64,000 bases of DNA from Leifsonia sp. 466MF (GCF_900100265.1 NZ_LT629696.1:1178001-1242000), one strand, 5' to 3'. Numbered from the stretch's first letter, positions 8,172 to 17,765 are shown. Notes: a model not told the origin generated them from the letters alone. Translations and numbers: made by a program.

Positions 8172-9158
8172 ATGTCGACGACGACAGACGTCCGCGGCCC
8201 AGCGCGCACCGTGCCGGCTGCCGCAGCTGCACCGCCCCAGCCCAAGCGCCGCCGCCCCAAGGGATGGTGGCTCCCGTTCATCCTGCTCGCACCGGCGATC
8301 GTGTTCGAGCTCCTCATCCACGTCGTCCCGATGCTCACCGGCATATGGATCAGCTTCACGCAGCTGACGAAGTTCTACATCGCCAACTGGGGCGAGGCGC
8401 CGTTCGTCGGCCTGAAGAACTACGCCGTCGCGCTCGACTTCAACGGGTCGGTCGGCGCCGGGCTGCTCCGGTCGTTCCTCGTCACCGTCGGCTTCACCAT
8501 CCTGGTCGTCGGCCTCTCCTGGGCGCTCGGGATGGCGGCAGCCGTCTCCCTGCAGGGCCGGTTCCGGGGGCGCGCGTTCTTCCGCACGCTGTTCCTCGTG
8601 CCGTACGCGCTGCCGCTGTACGCCGGCATCATCACCTGGAAGTTCATGTTCCAGAAGGACACCGGCGCGATCAACCACTTCCTCTTCGACAACCTCGGGC
8701 TTCCGGGCGACAAGCCGTTCTGGCTGATCGGCGGCAACGCCTTCTGGTCGATCGTCATCGTCGCGATCTGGCGCCTCTGGCCGTTCGCGTTCCTGATGCT
8801 GATGGCGGGTCTCCAGTCCATCCCGTCGGAGGTGTACGAGGCCTCCGCGGTGGATGGCGCCAAGCACTTCCGGCAGTGGCGTGCGATCACGCTGCCGATG
8901 CTGCGGCCGGTCAACTCGGTCCTGCTGCTCGTCATGTTCCTGTGGACCTTCAACGACTTCAACACACCGTTCGTGCTGTTCGGGAGCACAGCCCAACCCG
9001 CGGCAGGCGACCTGATCTCGTTCCACATCTACAACGCCTCCTTCCTGACCTGGAACTTCGGCTCCGGAGCCGCGATGAGCGTGCTCCTGCTGCTGTTCCT
9101 GCTGGTCGTGACCGGCGCCTACCTGCTCGTCGTCAACCGGAGGAACCGCAATGCGTGA
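8172..9158 (+). CDS. CUT1 sugar ABC transporter permease, MalF/UgpA type
   Basis: 328 residues with a charged Pro-rich N-terminus and about six membrane segments (the first at about 37-60, WLPFILLAPAIVFELL). The EAA loop is visible near residues 220-240 (YEASAVDGAKHFRQWRAITLP), the contact site for the ATPase. The start ATG has AAGGAG at good spacing. It overlaps the next permease by 8 nt, indicating translational coupling. Together they form the channel of the importer. Confidence 0.93.
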   Translation: MSTTTDVRGPARTVPAAAAAPPQPKRRRPKGWWLPFILLAPAIVFELLIHVVPMLTGIWISFTQLTKFYIANWGEAPFVGLKNYAVALDFNGSVGAGLLRSFLVTVGFTILVVGLSWALGMAAAVSLQGRFRGRAFFRTLFLVPYALPLYAGIITWKFMFQKDTGAINHFLFDNLGLPGDKPFWLIGGNAFWSIVIVAIWRLWPFAFLMLMAGLQSIPSEVYEASAVDGAKHFRQWRAITLPMLRPVNSVLLLVMFLWTFNDFNTPFVLFGSTAQPAAGDLISFHIYNASFLTWNFGSGAAMSVLLLLFLLVVTGAYLLVVNRRNRNA

Positions 9159-9990
9159 GACCCGCTCTTCCCACGTCTTCCGCTGGGTCACCATCGCCGT
9201 GCTCACCGTCTTCACGGTGGTGCCGCTCTACGTCATGATCACGTCGTCGGTGAAGCCGCTGTCCGAAGTGCAGGCGGCATTCACCTGGTGGCCGCAGACG
9301 ATCACGTTCCAGCCGTTCATCGACATGTGGTCGACCGTCCCGCTGGCGTCGTACTTCGTGAATTCGCTCATCGTGTCGAGCGCGGCGACCCTGATCTCGC
9401 TGGTCATCGCCGTGTTCGCCGCGTACGCCGTGTCGCGCTACCGGTTCAAGGGCCGGAACGTGTTCACCACGACCGTGCTGTCGACGCAGATGTTCCCCGG
9501 AGTGCTCTTCCTTCTCCCGCTTTTCCTCATCTTCGTGAACATCAACCAGGCGACCGGCATCCAGCTGGTCGGCACGCGGTGGGGCCTCATCATCACGTAC
9601 TTCACGTTCGTGCTGCCGTTCTCGATCTGGATGCTCGCGGGATACTTCGACGGCATCCCGCGCGACCTCGACGAGGCCGCGAAGGTCGACGGCTCCGGGC
9701 CCATGGGCGCACTGTGGCACGTGGTGCTGCCGGCCGCCCGCCCCGGGTTGATCGCGGTCGCGATCTACTCGTTCATGACCAGTTGGGGCGAGGTGCTGTT
9801 CGCATCCGTGATGACGACGGACGAGAACAGGACGCTCGCGGTCGGCTTGCAGCTCTACTCGACACAGACGAACGTGTACTGGAACCAGATCATGGCGGCG
9901 TCGCTGGTCGTGTCCATCCCGATCGTCGTCGCGTTCCTCCTGCTGCAGCGCAACTTCGTCGCCGGTCTGACCGCCGGCGCGGTGAAGTGA
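9151..9990 (+). CDS. CUT1 sugar ABC transporter permease, MalG/UgpE type
   Basis: 279 residues with about six membrane segments. The EAA motif appears as DLDEAAKVDGSGPMGALWHV near residues 171-190, followed by VLPAARPGL. The start overlaps the end of the MalF-type gene by 8 nt. The third importer gene; the glycosidase follows after 37 nt, so all four genes are probably one operon under the LacI-type promoter. Confidence 0.93.
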   Translation: MRETRSSHVFRWVTIAVLTVFTVVPLYVMITSSVKPLSEVQAAFTWWPQTITFQPFIDMWSTVPLASYFVNSLIVSSAATLISLVIAVFAAYAVSRYRFKGRNVFTTTVLSTQMFPGVLFLLPLFLIFVNINQATGIQLVGTRWGLIITYFTFVLPFSIWMLAGYFDGIPRDLDEAAKVDGSGPMGALWHVVLPAARPGLIAVAIYSFMTSWGEVLFASVMTTDENRTLAVGLQLYSTQTNVYWNQIMAASLVVSIPIVVAFLLLQRNFVAGLTAGAVK

Positions 9991-10027
9991 CGCGCGACCG
10001 CATCCCCTCTTCTTTCTGAAAGGCACC

Positions 10028-11959
10028 ATGGATCGCCCATCCCCGGTCTTGCAGGTCGACGACGCCCCCGTGGTGTGGCTCGGCGCCAACTTCTGGTCGC
10101 GCACCGGCGGCCCGCTGATGTGGACGCGCTACGACGCGTCCGTCGTGCGGGAGGAGCTGCGTGTGCTCGCCGAACATGGCCTGAACATGACCCGCTCCTT
10201 CATCTACTGGCCCGACTTCCATCCGACCCCGGACTCCCTCGACGAGCAGTGCATGGCGAACTTCGCCGACTTCCTCGACGCGCACACGGAGGTCGGGATG
10301 ACGACGGTCCCGACGTTCCTCGTCGGGCACATGTCGGGCGAGAACTGGGATCCGGCGTGGCGCGACGGCCGCGACCTGTACAGCGACGTCTGGTTCGTCG
10401 GACGGCAGGCCTGGTACGTGCGGGAGCTGACGTCGCGGTTCGCCGCGCATCCCGCCGTCGCCGGATGGCTGCTCACCAACGAGGTGCCGATCTACGGAGG
10501 GGAGGCGCCGCGTCCCATCGTCGACGCGTGGGCCTCGCTGCTGGTGGATGCGGTGCGCGCGGGCGGCGGGACGCAGCCGGTCGCCGTCGGCGACGGTGCC
10601 TGGGGCATCGAGACGACGGGTCACGACAACGGGTTCTCGGTGCGCGACCTGGCGAAGTTCACCGACTTCATCGGCCCGCACGTGTACCGGATGGAGACCG
10701 ACCAGGTGCGGCAGCACCTCAAGGCGGCGTTCATCGCGGAGCTCGCGGCGACCGACGGACTGCCCGTCATCATGGAGGAGTTCGGCCTGACGAGCGACTT
10801 CGTCTCGGACGCGGGCGCCGCCTCCTACTACCGGCAGCTGCTGTACTCTACGCTGCTGGCCGGTGCCACGGGATGGATCGCGTGGAACAACACCGACTAC
10901 GACGACCTCGCCGATCAGCGGCCGTACTCGCACCATCCCTTCGAGATGCACTTCGGGATCACCGACCGTCACGGCAACCCCAAGCCGCCGCTGCGCGAGC
11001 TGGCGCGGTTCGCCGCCGACCTGGCCGCGATCGAGCTGCCGTCGGTGCGACGGGCGCCGGTGGATGCGGCGCTCGTCGTCCCCTCGCACCTCGCCGAGGA
11101 CTACCCGTTCACGCAGGAGGAGGAGCGCGCGCACATCGTGGCGACGGGGGAGCAGGCATACGTCGCGGCGCATGAGGCGCACATCCCCGTCGCGGTGGTG
11201 CGCGAGAAGGAGGACGGCGGTCTGCCGGCCGGGTACGGCCTGTACCTGCTGCCGTCGGTCAAGCAGCTGTGCGCGACCTCGTGGGAGCAGCTGGTGTCGC
11301 TGGCGGGCGAGGGGGCGACCGTCTATGCGTCGTACTCGCACGGGTCGAGCGGCGTGCAGCGCGGGCCGTGGTGGGCGCACACGGAGGAGCTCTTCGGAGT
11401 GCGGATGGACAGCGCGTACGGGCTCGCCGAGCCGGTGACGGACGCGACCGTCACCCTGCGGTTCACCGAGGACTTCGGGTCGATCGCGGCCGGGACGGAG
11501 CTGTCGTTCGCGGCGGCGGGCAACGAGAACGGGCGGACGTACCTCCCGGTGCGGGCGACCTCGGGCCGCGTCGTCGCGGTGGATGCGCACGGCCGGCCGG
11601 CTGTCGTGGTGCGCGATCACGGTGCGGGGCGCGCGGTGCTGTGCACGTATCCACTCGAGTTCTTCGCGTCGGCGCAGGGGCGGGTGAACCCGGAGGAGAC
11701 GTGGCGGCTGTACGACGCGCTCGCCGTGGTCGCGGACGTGGAGCGGGATGTGCGGCTCGACGACCCGCGGGTGTTCACCGACGCGCTGGTGCACGAGGAC
11801 GGCCGCCGCTTCGTGTTCTTCGTGTCGCAGCACGACACCGCGGTCACGGTCGAGCCGACCGTCGCCGGCGGCGAGCTGCGGACGCTCGACGGCGACGCAT
11901 CCCCGTCCGTCGCGCTCGATCCCTACGGCGTCGCGATCCGCCTCCTCGCCCTCGACTGA
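10028..11959 (+). CDS. GH5-like cytoplasmic glycoside hydrolase
   Basis: 643 residues, no signal peptide, so it should act on imported oligosaccharides. The N-terminal (beta/alpha)8 part has GH5/clan-A hallmarks: GANFWSRTGGPLMW at the start, the acid/base Glu in WLLTNEVP (E152), and the nucleophile Glu in PVIMEEFGL (E251). Residues about 340-530 resemble the beta-galactosidase trimerisation (GH42 middle) fold (DAALVVPSHLAEDYPF, then YGLYLLPSVKQL), with a small beta domain at the C-terminus. The start ATG has AAAGG upstream. Similar proteins are annotated as cellulase or beta-mannosidase-like, but the substrate cannot be read from sequence. It is the last gene of the importer operon. Confidence 0.82.
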   Translation: MDRPSPVLQVDDAPVVWLGANFWSRTGGPLMWTRYDASVVREELRVLAEHGLNMTRSFIYWPDFHPTPDSLDEQCMANFADFLDAHTEVGMTTVPTFLVGHMSGENWDPAWRDGRDLYSDVWFVGRQAWYVRELTSRFAAHPAVAGWLLTNEVPIYGGEAPRPIVDAWASLLVDAVRAGGGTQPVAVGDGAWGIETTGHDNGFSVRDLAKFTDFIGPHVYRMETDQVRQHLKAAFIAELAATDGLPVIMEEFGLTSDFVSDAGAASYYRQLLYSTLLAGATGWIAWNNTDYDDLADQRPYSHHPFEMHFGITDRHGNPKPPLRELARFAADLAAIELPSVRRAPVDAALVVPSHLAEDYPFTQEEERAHIVATGEQAYVAAHEAHIPVAVVREKEDGGLPAGYGLYLLPSVKQLCATSWEQLVSLAGEGATVYASYSHGSSGVQRGPWWAHTEELFGVRMDSAYGLAEPVTDATVTLRFTEDFGSIAAGTELSFAAAGNENGRTYLPVRATSGRVVAVDAHGRPAVVVRDHGAGRAVLCTYPLEFFASAQGRVNPEETWRLYDALAVVADVERDVRLDDPRVFTDALVHEDGRRFVFFVSQHDTAVTVEPTVAGGELRTLDGDASPSVALDPYGVAIRLLALD

Positions 11960-11971
11960 CCCCTCCGCCCA

Positions 11972-12040
11972 AGCCAACTGCTCCTGAGTTTTTCTGCCTT
12001 TCGAGGCTCTTTCGTGCGAAAAACTCAGGAGCTGTTGGCT
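11972..12040. repeat. Inverted repeat family A, copy 1 (CTCCTGAGTTTTTC arms)
   Basis: 23-nt arms (11972-11994 and 12018-12040, one mismatch) end at GCTCCTGAGTTTTTC next to a 23-nt spacer. It fills the gap between two convergent genes (stops at 11959 and 12049), where a bidirectional terminator is expected. Unusually, the T-run lies inside the stem beside the loop, not after it. The same arm sequence recurs at 15000-15048 and 60577-60634. Confidence 0.85.
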
Positions 12041-12048
12041 GGGATGTC

Positions 12049-13536
12049 TCAGGATGCGGGGGCGTGGCGGTCGAGGAAGGCGTATACCTCGGTGGCGTCC
12101 ACTCCGGGGAACGTTCCGGTCGGGAGCGCGGCGAGCAGCGACGTCGGCGTGCGCGCGGCCGGCCACGCCATCCCCTCCCAGCGCTCGGCCAGCGCACCGG
12201 GTGGACGTCGGCAACAGGATTCGTCGGGGCAGCGGGAGACTGCCCGATGCGTCGTCTCCCGCCCGCGGAACCACTTGACGTGCACGAACGGCACGCCGAC
12301 GCTGACGGAGTAGTCGCCCTCCTTCGCCTTCTCGACGCGTGACGTGCACCAGAACGTCCCGCTCGGCGTGTCCGTGTACTGGTAGTACGGGCTGAACCGG
12401 TCGGCGACGTCGAACACCGTGCGCGCGGTCCAGCTGCGGCACACGGGCGTCCCCTCGACAGCGCCGAGTGCATCCGACGGGAAGGCCACGGCGTCGTTCT
12501 CGTACGCCTTGATGATGGTGCCCGACTCGTGCACCTTCATGAAGTGCACCGGGATGCCGAGGCGCGCGGTGGCGAGGTTGGTGAACCGGTGCGCCGCCGT
12601 CTCGTACGACACGGCGAACGCGTCGCGGAGGTCCTCCATCGAGATGCGCCGGAAGTTCTTCGCCTCGGTCAGGAAGGCGACCGCATCCTTCTCGGGCAGC
12701 AGCAGCGCCGCGGTCAGGTAGTTGGTCTCGATCCGCTGTCGCAGAAAATCGGCGTAGTTTCGCGGCTCATCGTGGTCGAGCACGTGCGACGCGAAGGCCT
12801 GCAGGATGGGCGAGCGCGAGTCGCGGGACGCCGACTGCTCGGTAGGCAGGTAGATGCGCCCGTTGCGCCGGTCGGTGACCGAACGGGTGGAGTGCGGCAG
12901 GTCGCCGACGTAGTGCAGCTCGTAGCCGAGGTGGTCGGCCATGTCGGTCACGGTCTGGTGCGAGACGGGGCCGCCGGTGTGCCCGACGGCGGCCAGCAGG
13001 TCGGCCGCGATGGCCTCGAGCTCGGGGAAATGGTTGTCGCGCGCCCGCATCGTCGCCCGCAGTTCCGCGTTCGCGCGGCGGGCCTCCTCCGGCGTCGCCG
13101 CGCGCTCGCGGTGCAGGCGCTCCACCTCCTGGTGAAGCGCAAGAATCGCCTGCAATGTCGCGTCAGGGACGGTCCGGCTGACCCGCACCGGGTCGATGCC
13201 GAGGGACGCGAACACCGGCCCGCGTTGCGCCCGCTCGACCGCGATCTCCAGGGCCGAGCGTTCGTCCGGCGGCTCCGGCGAGAGCAGGTCGTCGACGCTC
13301 ACGCCGAGGGCATCCGCGATCGCCCGAAGCAGCGCCAGCCGCGGCTCGCGGTTGCCGTTCTCGATGGTCGACACCTGTGACGGTGCCCGGTCGACAGCTG
13401 TGGCGAGCGCCTCCAGCGTCATCCCGCGCCGTTGCCGGAACGCGCGGATGCGCCGGCCCAGGGTGAGTGCGTCGGCTGCGGGCTGGTCGGCGTGCGCGTC
13501 GTCGTACACGTCGTCGATGACGGTCATGGTGGCCAT
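12049..13536 (-). CDS. ramB: RamB-like (ScfR family) transcriptional regulator of the glyoxylate shunt
   Basis: 495 residues from the ATG at 13536, chosen because AGGAG lies 8 nt upstream. Residues about 25-88 are an XRE helix-turn-helix (LGRRIRAFRQRRGMTLEALA, then SQVSTIENGNREP). The middle is a peptidase M78 (ImmA/IrrE)-like domain without HExxH: FASHVLDHDEP stands where the zinc motif would be, while IETNYLTAALLLPE is kept. The C-terminus is the Cys-containing DUF2083-type region (SRCPDESCCRRP). In Corynebacterium and Mycobacterium, RamB controls aceA, aceB and acetate genes. Here it is divergent from aceA, which strongly supports the assignment. Confidence 0.85.
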   Translation of the reverse strand: MATMTVIDDVYDDAHADQPAADALTLGRRIRAFRQRRGMTLEALATAVDRAPSQVSTIENGNREPRLALLRAIADALGVSVDDLLSPEPPDERSALEIAVERAQRGPVFASLGIDPVRVSRTVPDATLQAILALHQEVERLHRERAATPEEARRANAELRATMRARDNHFPELEAIAADLLAAVGHTGGPVSHQTVTDMADHLGYELHYVGDLPHSTRSVTDRRNGRIYLPTEQSASRDSRSPILQAFASHVLDHDEPRNYADFLRQRIETNYLTAALLLPEKDAVAFLTEAKNFRRISMEDLRDAFAVSYETAAHRFTNLATARLGIPVHFMKVHESGTIIKAYENDAVAFPSDALGAVEGTPVCRSWTARTVFDVADRFSPYYQYTDTPSGTFWCTSRVEKAKEGDYSVSVGVPFVHVKWFRGRETTHRAVSRCPDESCCRRPPGALAERWEGMAWPAARTPTSLLAALPTGTFPGVDATEVYAFLDRHAPAS

Positions 13537-13661
13537 GCTGACACTCCTGTGAAGTTCTGGCAAACAGAAGAACCGGCGAATTTCTGTCCGCGGATCCGGG
13601 TCCGGCGGGCTGCGGCGGGCAAAGGATCGAGTCATCCGATCCGACCGATGGAGGTCCCGAC
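13537..13661. promoter_or_regulatory. Divergent ramB / aceA control region
   Basis: 125 bp between the two starts. TTCTGGCAAAC (13555-13565) partly resembles the AACTTTGCAAA-type sites bound by corynebacterial RamB, and lies close to the ramB start, where autoregulation would act. A second A+T-richer patch (GAATTTCTG, 13579-13587) is nearer aceA. The match to a RamB site is weak and only a candidate. Confidence 0.35.
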
Positions 13662-14978
13662 ATGGAAAACCGGACGACAGAGCCCCGCCCCGGAGACACG
13701 ACCCAGACCGCCGCCGAGCTGCAGCTCGAGTGGGATGCGGATCCCCGTTGGTCGGGCATCCGCCGCGACTACACCGCCGACGACGTCGTCAGCCTGCGAG
13801 GCCCGGTCCGCGAGGAGCAGACCCTCGCCCGCCGTGGCGCTGACCGGCTCTGGGAGCTGATCCAGCGCGAGAGCACCGCCGACGATCCGCGCTGGGTCGC
13901 CGCCCTCGGAGCCCTCACCGGCAACCAGGCCGTTCAGCAGGTCCGCGCCGGGCTCGAAGCGATCTACCTCTCGGGCTGGCAGGTCGCCGCCGACGCGAAC
14001 CTCGCCGGCCAGACGTATCCCGACCAGAGCCTGTACCCGGCGAACTCCGTGCCGGCCGTCGTCCGCCGCATCAACAACGCCCTGCTGAGGGCCGGCCAGG
14101 TCGAGGGCGTCGACGGGCCGGTGAGCGATTGGATGGCGCCCATCGTCGCCGACGCCGAGGCCGGCTTCGGCGGCCCGCTCAACGCGTACGAGCTCATGCA
14201 CGCGATGATCCAGGCGGGCGCCGCCGGCGTCCACTGGGAGGACCAGCTGGCCAGCGAGAAGAAGTGCGGCCATATGGGAGGCAAGGTGCTCGTCCCCACC
14301 GGCCAGCACATCCGCACCCTCAATGCCGCACGGCTGGCGGCCGATGTCGCCGGAGTGCCCACCATCGTCATCGCCCGCACCGACGCCCTCGCCGCGACGC
14401 TGCTCACCAGCGACCACGACGAGCGCGACGCCCGCTTCCTCACCGGGACGCGCACCGCCGAGGGCTTCTACGAGGTCGAGAACGGCATCGAGCCGGTCAT
14501 CGCCCGCGGGCTGGCGTACGCGCCGTACGCCGACCTGCTCTGGGTGGAGTCGGCCGAGCCCGACCTGGAGCTCGCGCGCCGCTTTGCCGAGGCGGTCCAC
14601 GCCGAGCACCCGGAGAAGCGGCTCGCGTACAACTGCTCGCCGTCGTTCAACTGGCGCCGGCACCTCGACGACGAGACGATCGCGCGGTTCCAGCGGGAGC
14701 TCGCCGCGATGGGATACGCCTTCCAGTTCATCACGCTGGCCGGTTTCCACGCCCTCAACCACTCCATGTTCACGCTCGCCCGGGACTACGGACGGCGCCA
14801 CATGAGCGCCTACGTCGACCTGCAGGAGGCGGAATTCGCCTCGGAGAGCGACGGCTACACCGCCACCCGCCACCAGCGGGAGGTCGGCACCGGCTACTTC
14901 GACCGGGTCGCGACCGCGCTCAACCCCGACAGCGCGACGCTCGCCCTCACCGGCTCCACCGAGGAGCACCAGTTCTGA
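13662..14978 (+). CDS. aceA: Isocitrate lyase
   Basis: 438 residues, close to actinobacterial ICL1 (about 430). The catalytic loop [14 protein letters not shown] is visible at about residues 203-216, and metal-binding and substrate segments occur in [18 protein letters not shown] and YNCSPSFNW. It splits isocitrate into succinate and glyoxylate, the first glyoxylate shunt step, allowing growth on acetate, fatty acids or leucine-derived acetyl-CoA. It is divergent from a RamB-like regulator and followed by malate synthase. A start ATG with GGAGG at 13650-13654 supports the chosen start. Confidence 0.97.
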   Translation: MENRTTEPRPGDTTQTAAELQLEWDADPRWSGIRRDYTADDVVSLRGPVREEQTLARRGADRLWELIQRESTADDPRWVAALGALTGNQAVQQVRAGLEAIYLSGWQVAADANLAGQTYPDQSLYPANSVPAVVRRINNALLRAGQVEGVDGPVSDWMAPIVADAEAGFGGPLNAYELMHAMIQAGAAGVHWEDQLASEKKCGHMGGKVLVPTGQHIRTLNAARLAADVAGVPTIVIARTDALAATLLTSDHDERDARFLTGTRTAEGFYEVENGIEPVIARGLAYAPYADLLWVESAEPDLELARRFAEAVHAEHPEKRLAYNCSPSFNWRRHLDDETIARFQRELAAMGYAFQFITLAGFHALNHSMFTLARDYGRRHMSAYVDLQEAEFASESDGYTATRHQREVGTGYFDRVATALNPDSATLALTGSTEEHQF

Positions 14979-14999
14979 CCCTGTGCCCCCGCCATCCGT

Positions 15000-15048
15000 T
15001 CCTGAGTTTTTCGCCCGACACGCCGTCGCAGAGCGGAAAAACTCAGGA
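15000..15048. repeat. Inverted repeat family A, copy 2 (between aceA and aceB)
   Basis: TCCTGAGTTTTTC (15000-15012) is perfectly complemented at 15036-15048 across a 23-nt spacer; pairing weakens outward. It lies 22 nt after the aceA stop and about 30 nt before the aceB ribosome binding site, so it may separate aceA and aceB expression or stabilise the 3' end of aceA mRNA. Confidence 0.8.
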
Positions 15049-15093
15049 GCTGCGGGCGGCGCGAGAAACCACGACGACAGAAGGAAGAAAGAC

Positions 15094-16737
15094 ATGATCG
15101 AGATCTGCGGGACGCGCGACGCCGCGACCGACACCATCCTGACACCGGAGGCCATCGCCTTCGTCGACCACCTGCACCAGGCGTTCGCCGCCCGGCGGCA
15201 GGAGCTGCTGGCCCAGCGCCAGCAGCACCGAGCGGAGGCAGGCAACGGCCGTGACCCGCGCTTCCTGAGCGCCACCGCCGCCATCCGCGACGACCGCTCG
15301 TGGCGCGTGGCCGGGGCCGGACCCGGGCTCGAGGACCGCCGCGTCGAGATCACCGGCCCGACCGACCCGAAGATGGCGATCAACGCCCTCAATTCGGGCG
15401 CCCGCGTCTGGCTCGCCGACCTGGAGGACGCCACCAGCCCCACCTGGGCGAACATCGTGGGCGGCCAGCGGACGCTGCACGACGCGGTCCGCGGACGCCT
15501 CGCCTTCACCAGTCCAGAGGGCAAGGAGTACCGGGTCACCACGCCGTTCGAGCACACGCCGACGATCGTGATGCGCCCGCGCGGCTGGCACCTGGTCGAG
15601 AAGCACCTCGCATTCACCGACCGGGCGGGACGTACAGCGCCGGCCAGCGCATCCCTCACCGATTTCGGCCTGTACTTCTGGCACAACGCCGAGCAGCTGG
15701 TCGCGAACGGCCGCGGCCCGTACTTCTACCTGCCGAAGCTGGAGTCGCACCTCGAAGCGCGGCTCTGGAACGACATCTTCGTGTTCGCCCAGCAGCGCAT
15801 CGGGATGCCGGTCGGCACCATCCGCGCCACCGTGCTGATCGAGACGATCCCTGCCGCGTTCGAGATGGAGGAGATCCTCTACGAGCTGCGCGACCACTGC
15901 GCGGGCCTCAACGCCGGCCGCTGGGACTACATCTTCTCGATGATCAAGACGTTCCAGGGTCGCGGACGCCGCTTCGCGTTCGGCGACCGCGATCGCATCA
16001 CGATGACGGTGCCGTTCATGCGGGCGTACACCGAGCTGCTGGTCGCGACGTGCCACCGTCGCGGCGCGCACGCGATCGGCGGGATGAGCGCCTTCATCCC
16101 CAACCGGCGGGATGCGGAGGCGACCGAGCGGGCGCTGGCCCGGGTCGCGGACGACAAGCGGCGCGAGGCCGGCGACGGCTTCGACGGCACCTGGGTGGCG
16201 CATCCCGACCTCATCCCGACCGCGCTCGCCGAGTTCGACGCTGTGCTCGGAGAGCGGCCGAACCAGGTCGAACGCCAGAGGGAGGACGTGGACGTCAGCG
16301 CGGACGACCTGCTCGACGTGCGCGGCGCGGACGCCACGGTGACGGATGCGGGGGTGCGGTCGAACGTCTCCGTCGCTCTCCGCTACATCGAGGCGTGGCT
16401 GCGTGGGACGGGCGCGGTCGCCATCGACGGCCTGATGGAGGATGCCGCGACGGCCGAGATCTCGCGGTCGCTGCTGCGGCAGTGGATCGACAACCGGATC
16501 GTCACGGCGGAGGGGACGGCCGTCGACCGGGAGGCCGTGTCGCGCATCCTGGACGCCGAGCTCGAGCGCCTGAGCGCGGAGGCCGGCGCGGGCGGGCGGT
16601 TCGCGGATGCCGCGGAGCTCCTGCGCGAGGTGGCACTGGGGGAGGAGTTCCCGACGTTCCTGACCATCCCCGCATACGCGCGGTACCTGGTCGACACGGC
16701 CGAGCCGGCCTCGCAGCAGCTCCCGCTCGCGGGCTAG
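15094..16737 (+). CDS. aceB: Malate synthase A
   Basis: 547 residues from the ATG at 15094, preceded by AAGGAAG; this matches the roughly 530-residue type A enzyme rather than the 720-residue type G. Key segments: LADLEDATSPTW (about 109-120), MRPRGWHLVEKHL (about 160-172), FYLPKLESHLEARLWND (about 211-227), TIRATVLIETIPAAFEMEEI, GRWDYIFSMIK with the catalytic Asp, and GGMSAFIPNR. It condenses glyoxylate with acetyl-CoA to malate, the second glyoxylate shunt step. It follows aceA after a family A inverted repeat, so it may have its own promoter. Confidence 0.96.
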   Translation: MIEICGTRDAATDTILTPEAIAFVDHLHQAFAARRQELLAQRQQHRAEAGNGRDPRFLSATAAIRDDRSWRVAGAGPGLEDRRVEITGPTDPKMAINALNSGARVWLADLEDATSPTWANIVGGQRTLHDAVRGRLAFTSPEGKEYRVTTPFEHTPTIVMRPRGWHLVEKHLAFTDRAGRTAPASASLTDFGLYFWHNAEQLVANGRGPYFYLPKLESHLEARLWNDIFVFAQQRIGMPVGTIRATVLIETIPAAFEMEEILYELRDHCAGLNAGRWDYIFSMIKTFQGRGRRFAFGDRDRITMTVPFMRAYTELLVATCHRRGAHAIGGMSAFIPNRRDAEATERALARVADDKRREAGDGFDGTWVAHPDLIPTALAEFDAVLGERPNQVERQREDVDVSADDLLDVRGADATVTDAGVRSNVSVALRYIEAWLRGTGAVAIDGLMEDAATAEISRSLLRQWIDNRIVTAEGTAVDREAVSRILDAELERLSAEAGAGGRFADAAELLREVALGEEFPTFLTIPAYARYLVDTAEPASQQLPLAG

Positions 16738-16761
16738 CCCTCCTCGATCCGTCGTCCCCCG

Positions 16762-16827
16762 CCGTCGAGTTCGCGAACTGTGCACACTTCGGCCGCGTGT
16801 CGTGTGCAAAGTTTGCGGACTCGACGG
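16762..16827. repeat. Inverted repeat family B, copy 1 (GTCGAGTCCGC..TTTGCAC)
   Basis: 26-nt arms at 16762-16787 and 16802-16827 match at 23 of 26 positions; the spacer is 14 nt and contains TTCGGCCGCGTGTC. It lies just after the aceB stop and before the next plus-strand gene. The same arm sequence recurs at 17766-17847, 20868-20933 and 34059-34138. Its position suggests a terminator, but no T-run follows. Confidence 0.85.
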
Positions 16828-16883
16828 TGGGCGGTCGTGGGCGGTCGTGCGCGGGAGGCGGATCGCGTTGGTAGGGTCGCACC

Positions 16884-17711
16884 ATGATGGATCGGGGGAT
16901 GGGTCGCGTCGCCGCGGCCGTGGTCGCAGCATGCGTCGTGGGGATGATGTCGGGATGCGCGCTGGTCGCTCCTCCGGCTCGTTCGAGTGGGACGCCACGG
17001 GCCACGGCGAAAGCGTCCGAGCCCATGGCGCAGCAGATCCCGAACCTGCTCGTCGCCGGCGAGACGATCGGCTCAGGCCGGCTGAGCGTCATCGACCATG
17101 AACCGATCGGTGATCCGGTGGCCGAGCATCCCGTGACCGGGGTCGTTCGCATCGTGGTCCGTCCCGATCGGGGGATCGAGGTGCGTATCCGTCCCGACGA
17201 CCCGGCCCGTGCGAGCCTCGCCGGGATCGACCTGATGCTGACCGGGAAACGGTACGACGGCCTGCCGGAGAACATCCAGGACGAGGACTACTTCCCCGTG
17301 ACCTCCGGTGCTCAGAGCGTCGATCCGGATGGCGAACTCGTTCTCCCCGTGCTGCTCGACCAGGCGTCCCTCGGCGACCCGTCGTTCCTGCACTCGATCG
17401 AGGAGTCGCCTGACGGGGACGGGCGGGTGATGGCCGCCGCGTCGATCACCTGGACGCTCCCCTCCGCCTACCCGGGCCTGAAGCCCGTGGATCACGGCGT
17501 GGTCAGCTACGCGCACGGGCGGACGGTCGTCGAGAGCGGGACGCTGGCTTACTACATCCCCAACCCGTACGACACGCTCTACCAGGTGTCGCGCCGCTTC
17601 GGCCTGACCGAGGCCCAGCTGGTGTGGCTCAATCCCGAGCTCCTCATGGACTCGCCGGATCCTGAACTGAAGAGCGGGATCGGCGTTAATCTGGACCCCG
17701 CCCGCCGCTGA
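16884..17711 (+). CDS. Lipoprotein with C-terminal LysM-like segment
   Basis: 275 residues. The N-terminus is a signal peptide with lipobox-like MSGC and Cys25, so it is probably a membrane-anchored lipoprotein. The middle (about 50-215) has no family I recognise. The C-terminus (about 226-258) is LysM-like: NPYDTLYQVSRRFGLTEAQL then VWLNPEL, the peptidoglycan/chitin-binding pattern of one repeat. Two ATG codons are adjacent at 16884 and 16887; either could be used. It is isolated between two family B inverted repeats, so probably monocistronic. A role at the cell wall is plausible; the function is unknown. Confidence 0.7.
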   Translation: MMDRGMGRVAAAVVAACVVGMMSGCALVAPPARSSGTPRATAKASEPMAQQIPNLLVAGETIGSGRLSVIDHEPIGDPVAEHPVTGVVRIVVRPDRGIEVRIRPDDPARASLAGIDLMLTGKRYDGLPENIQDEDYFPVTSGAQSVDPDGELVLPVLLDQASLGDPSFLHSIEESPDGDGRVMAAASITWTLPSAYPGLKPVDHGVVSYAHGRTVVESGTLAYYIPNPYDTLYQVSRRFGLTEAQLVWLNPELLMDSPDPELKSGIGVNLDPARR

Positions 17712-17765
17712 CCGGCGTACCCGCTGACCGGCGCCCTGCGCTGGACCGACGCCCTGCGCTGGACC

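Noticed and set aside
6768..9215. Minus-strand open frame of 815 codons
   Set aside because: Lies opposite the binding-protein and permease genes, which have signal peptide, lipobox and EAA motifs. The antisense translation is low-complexity.
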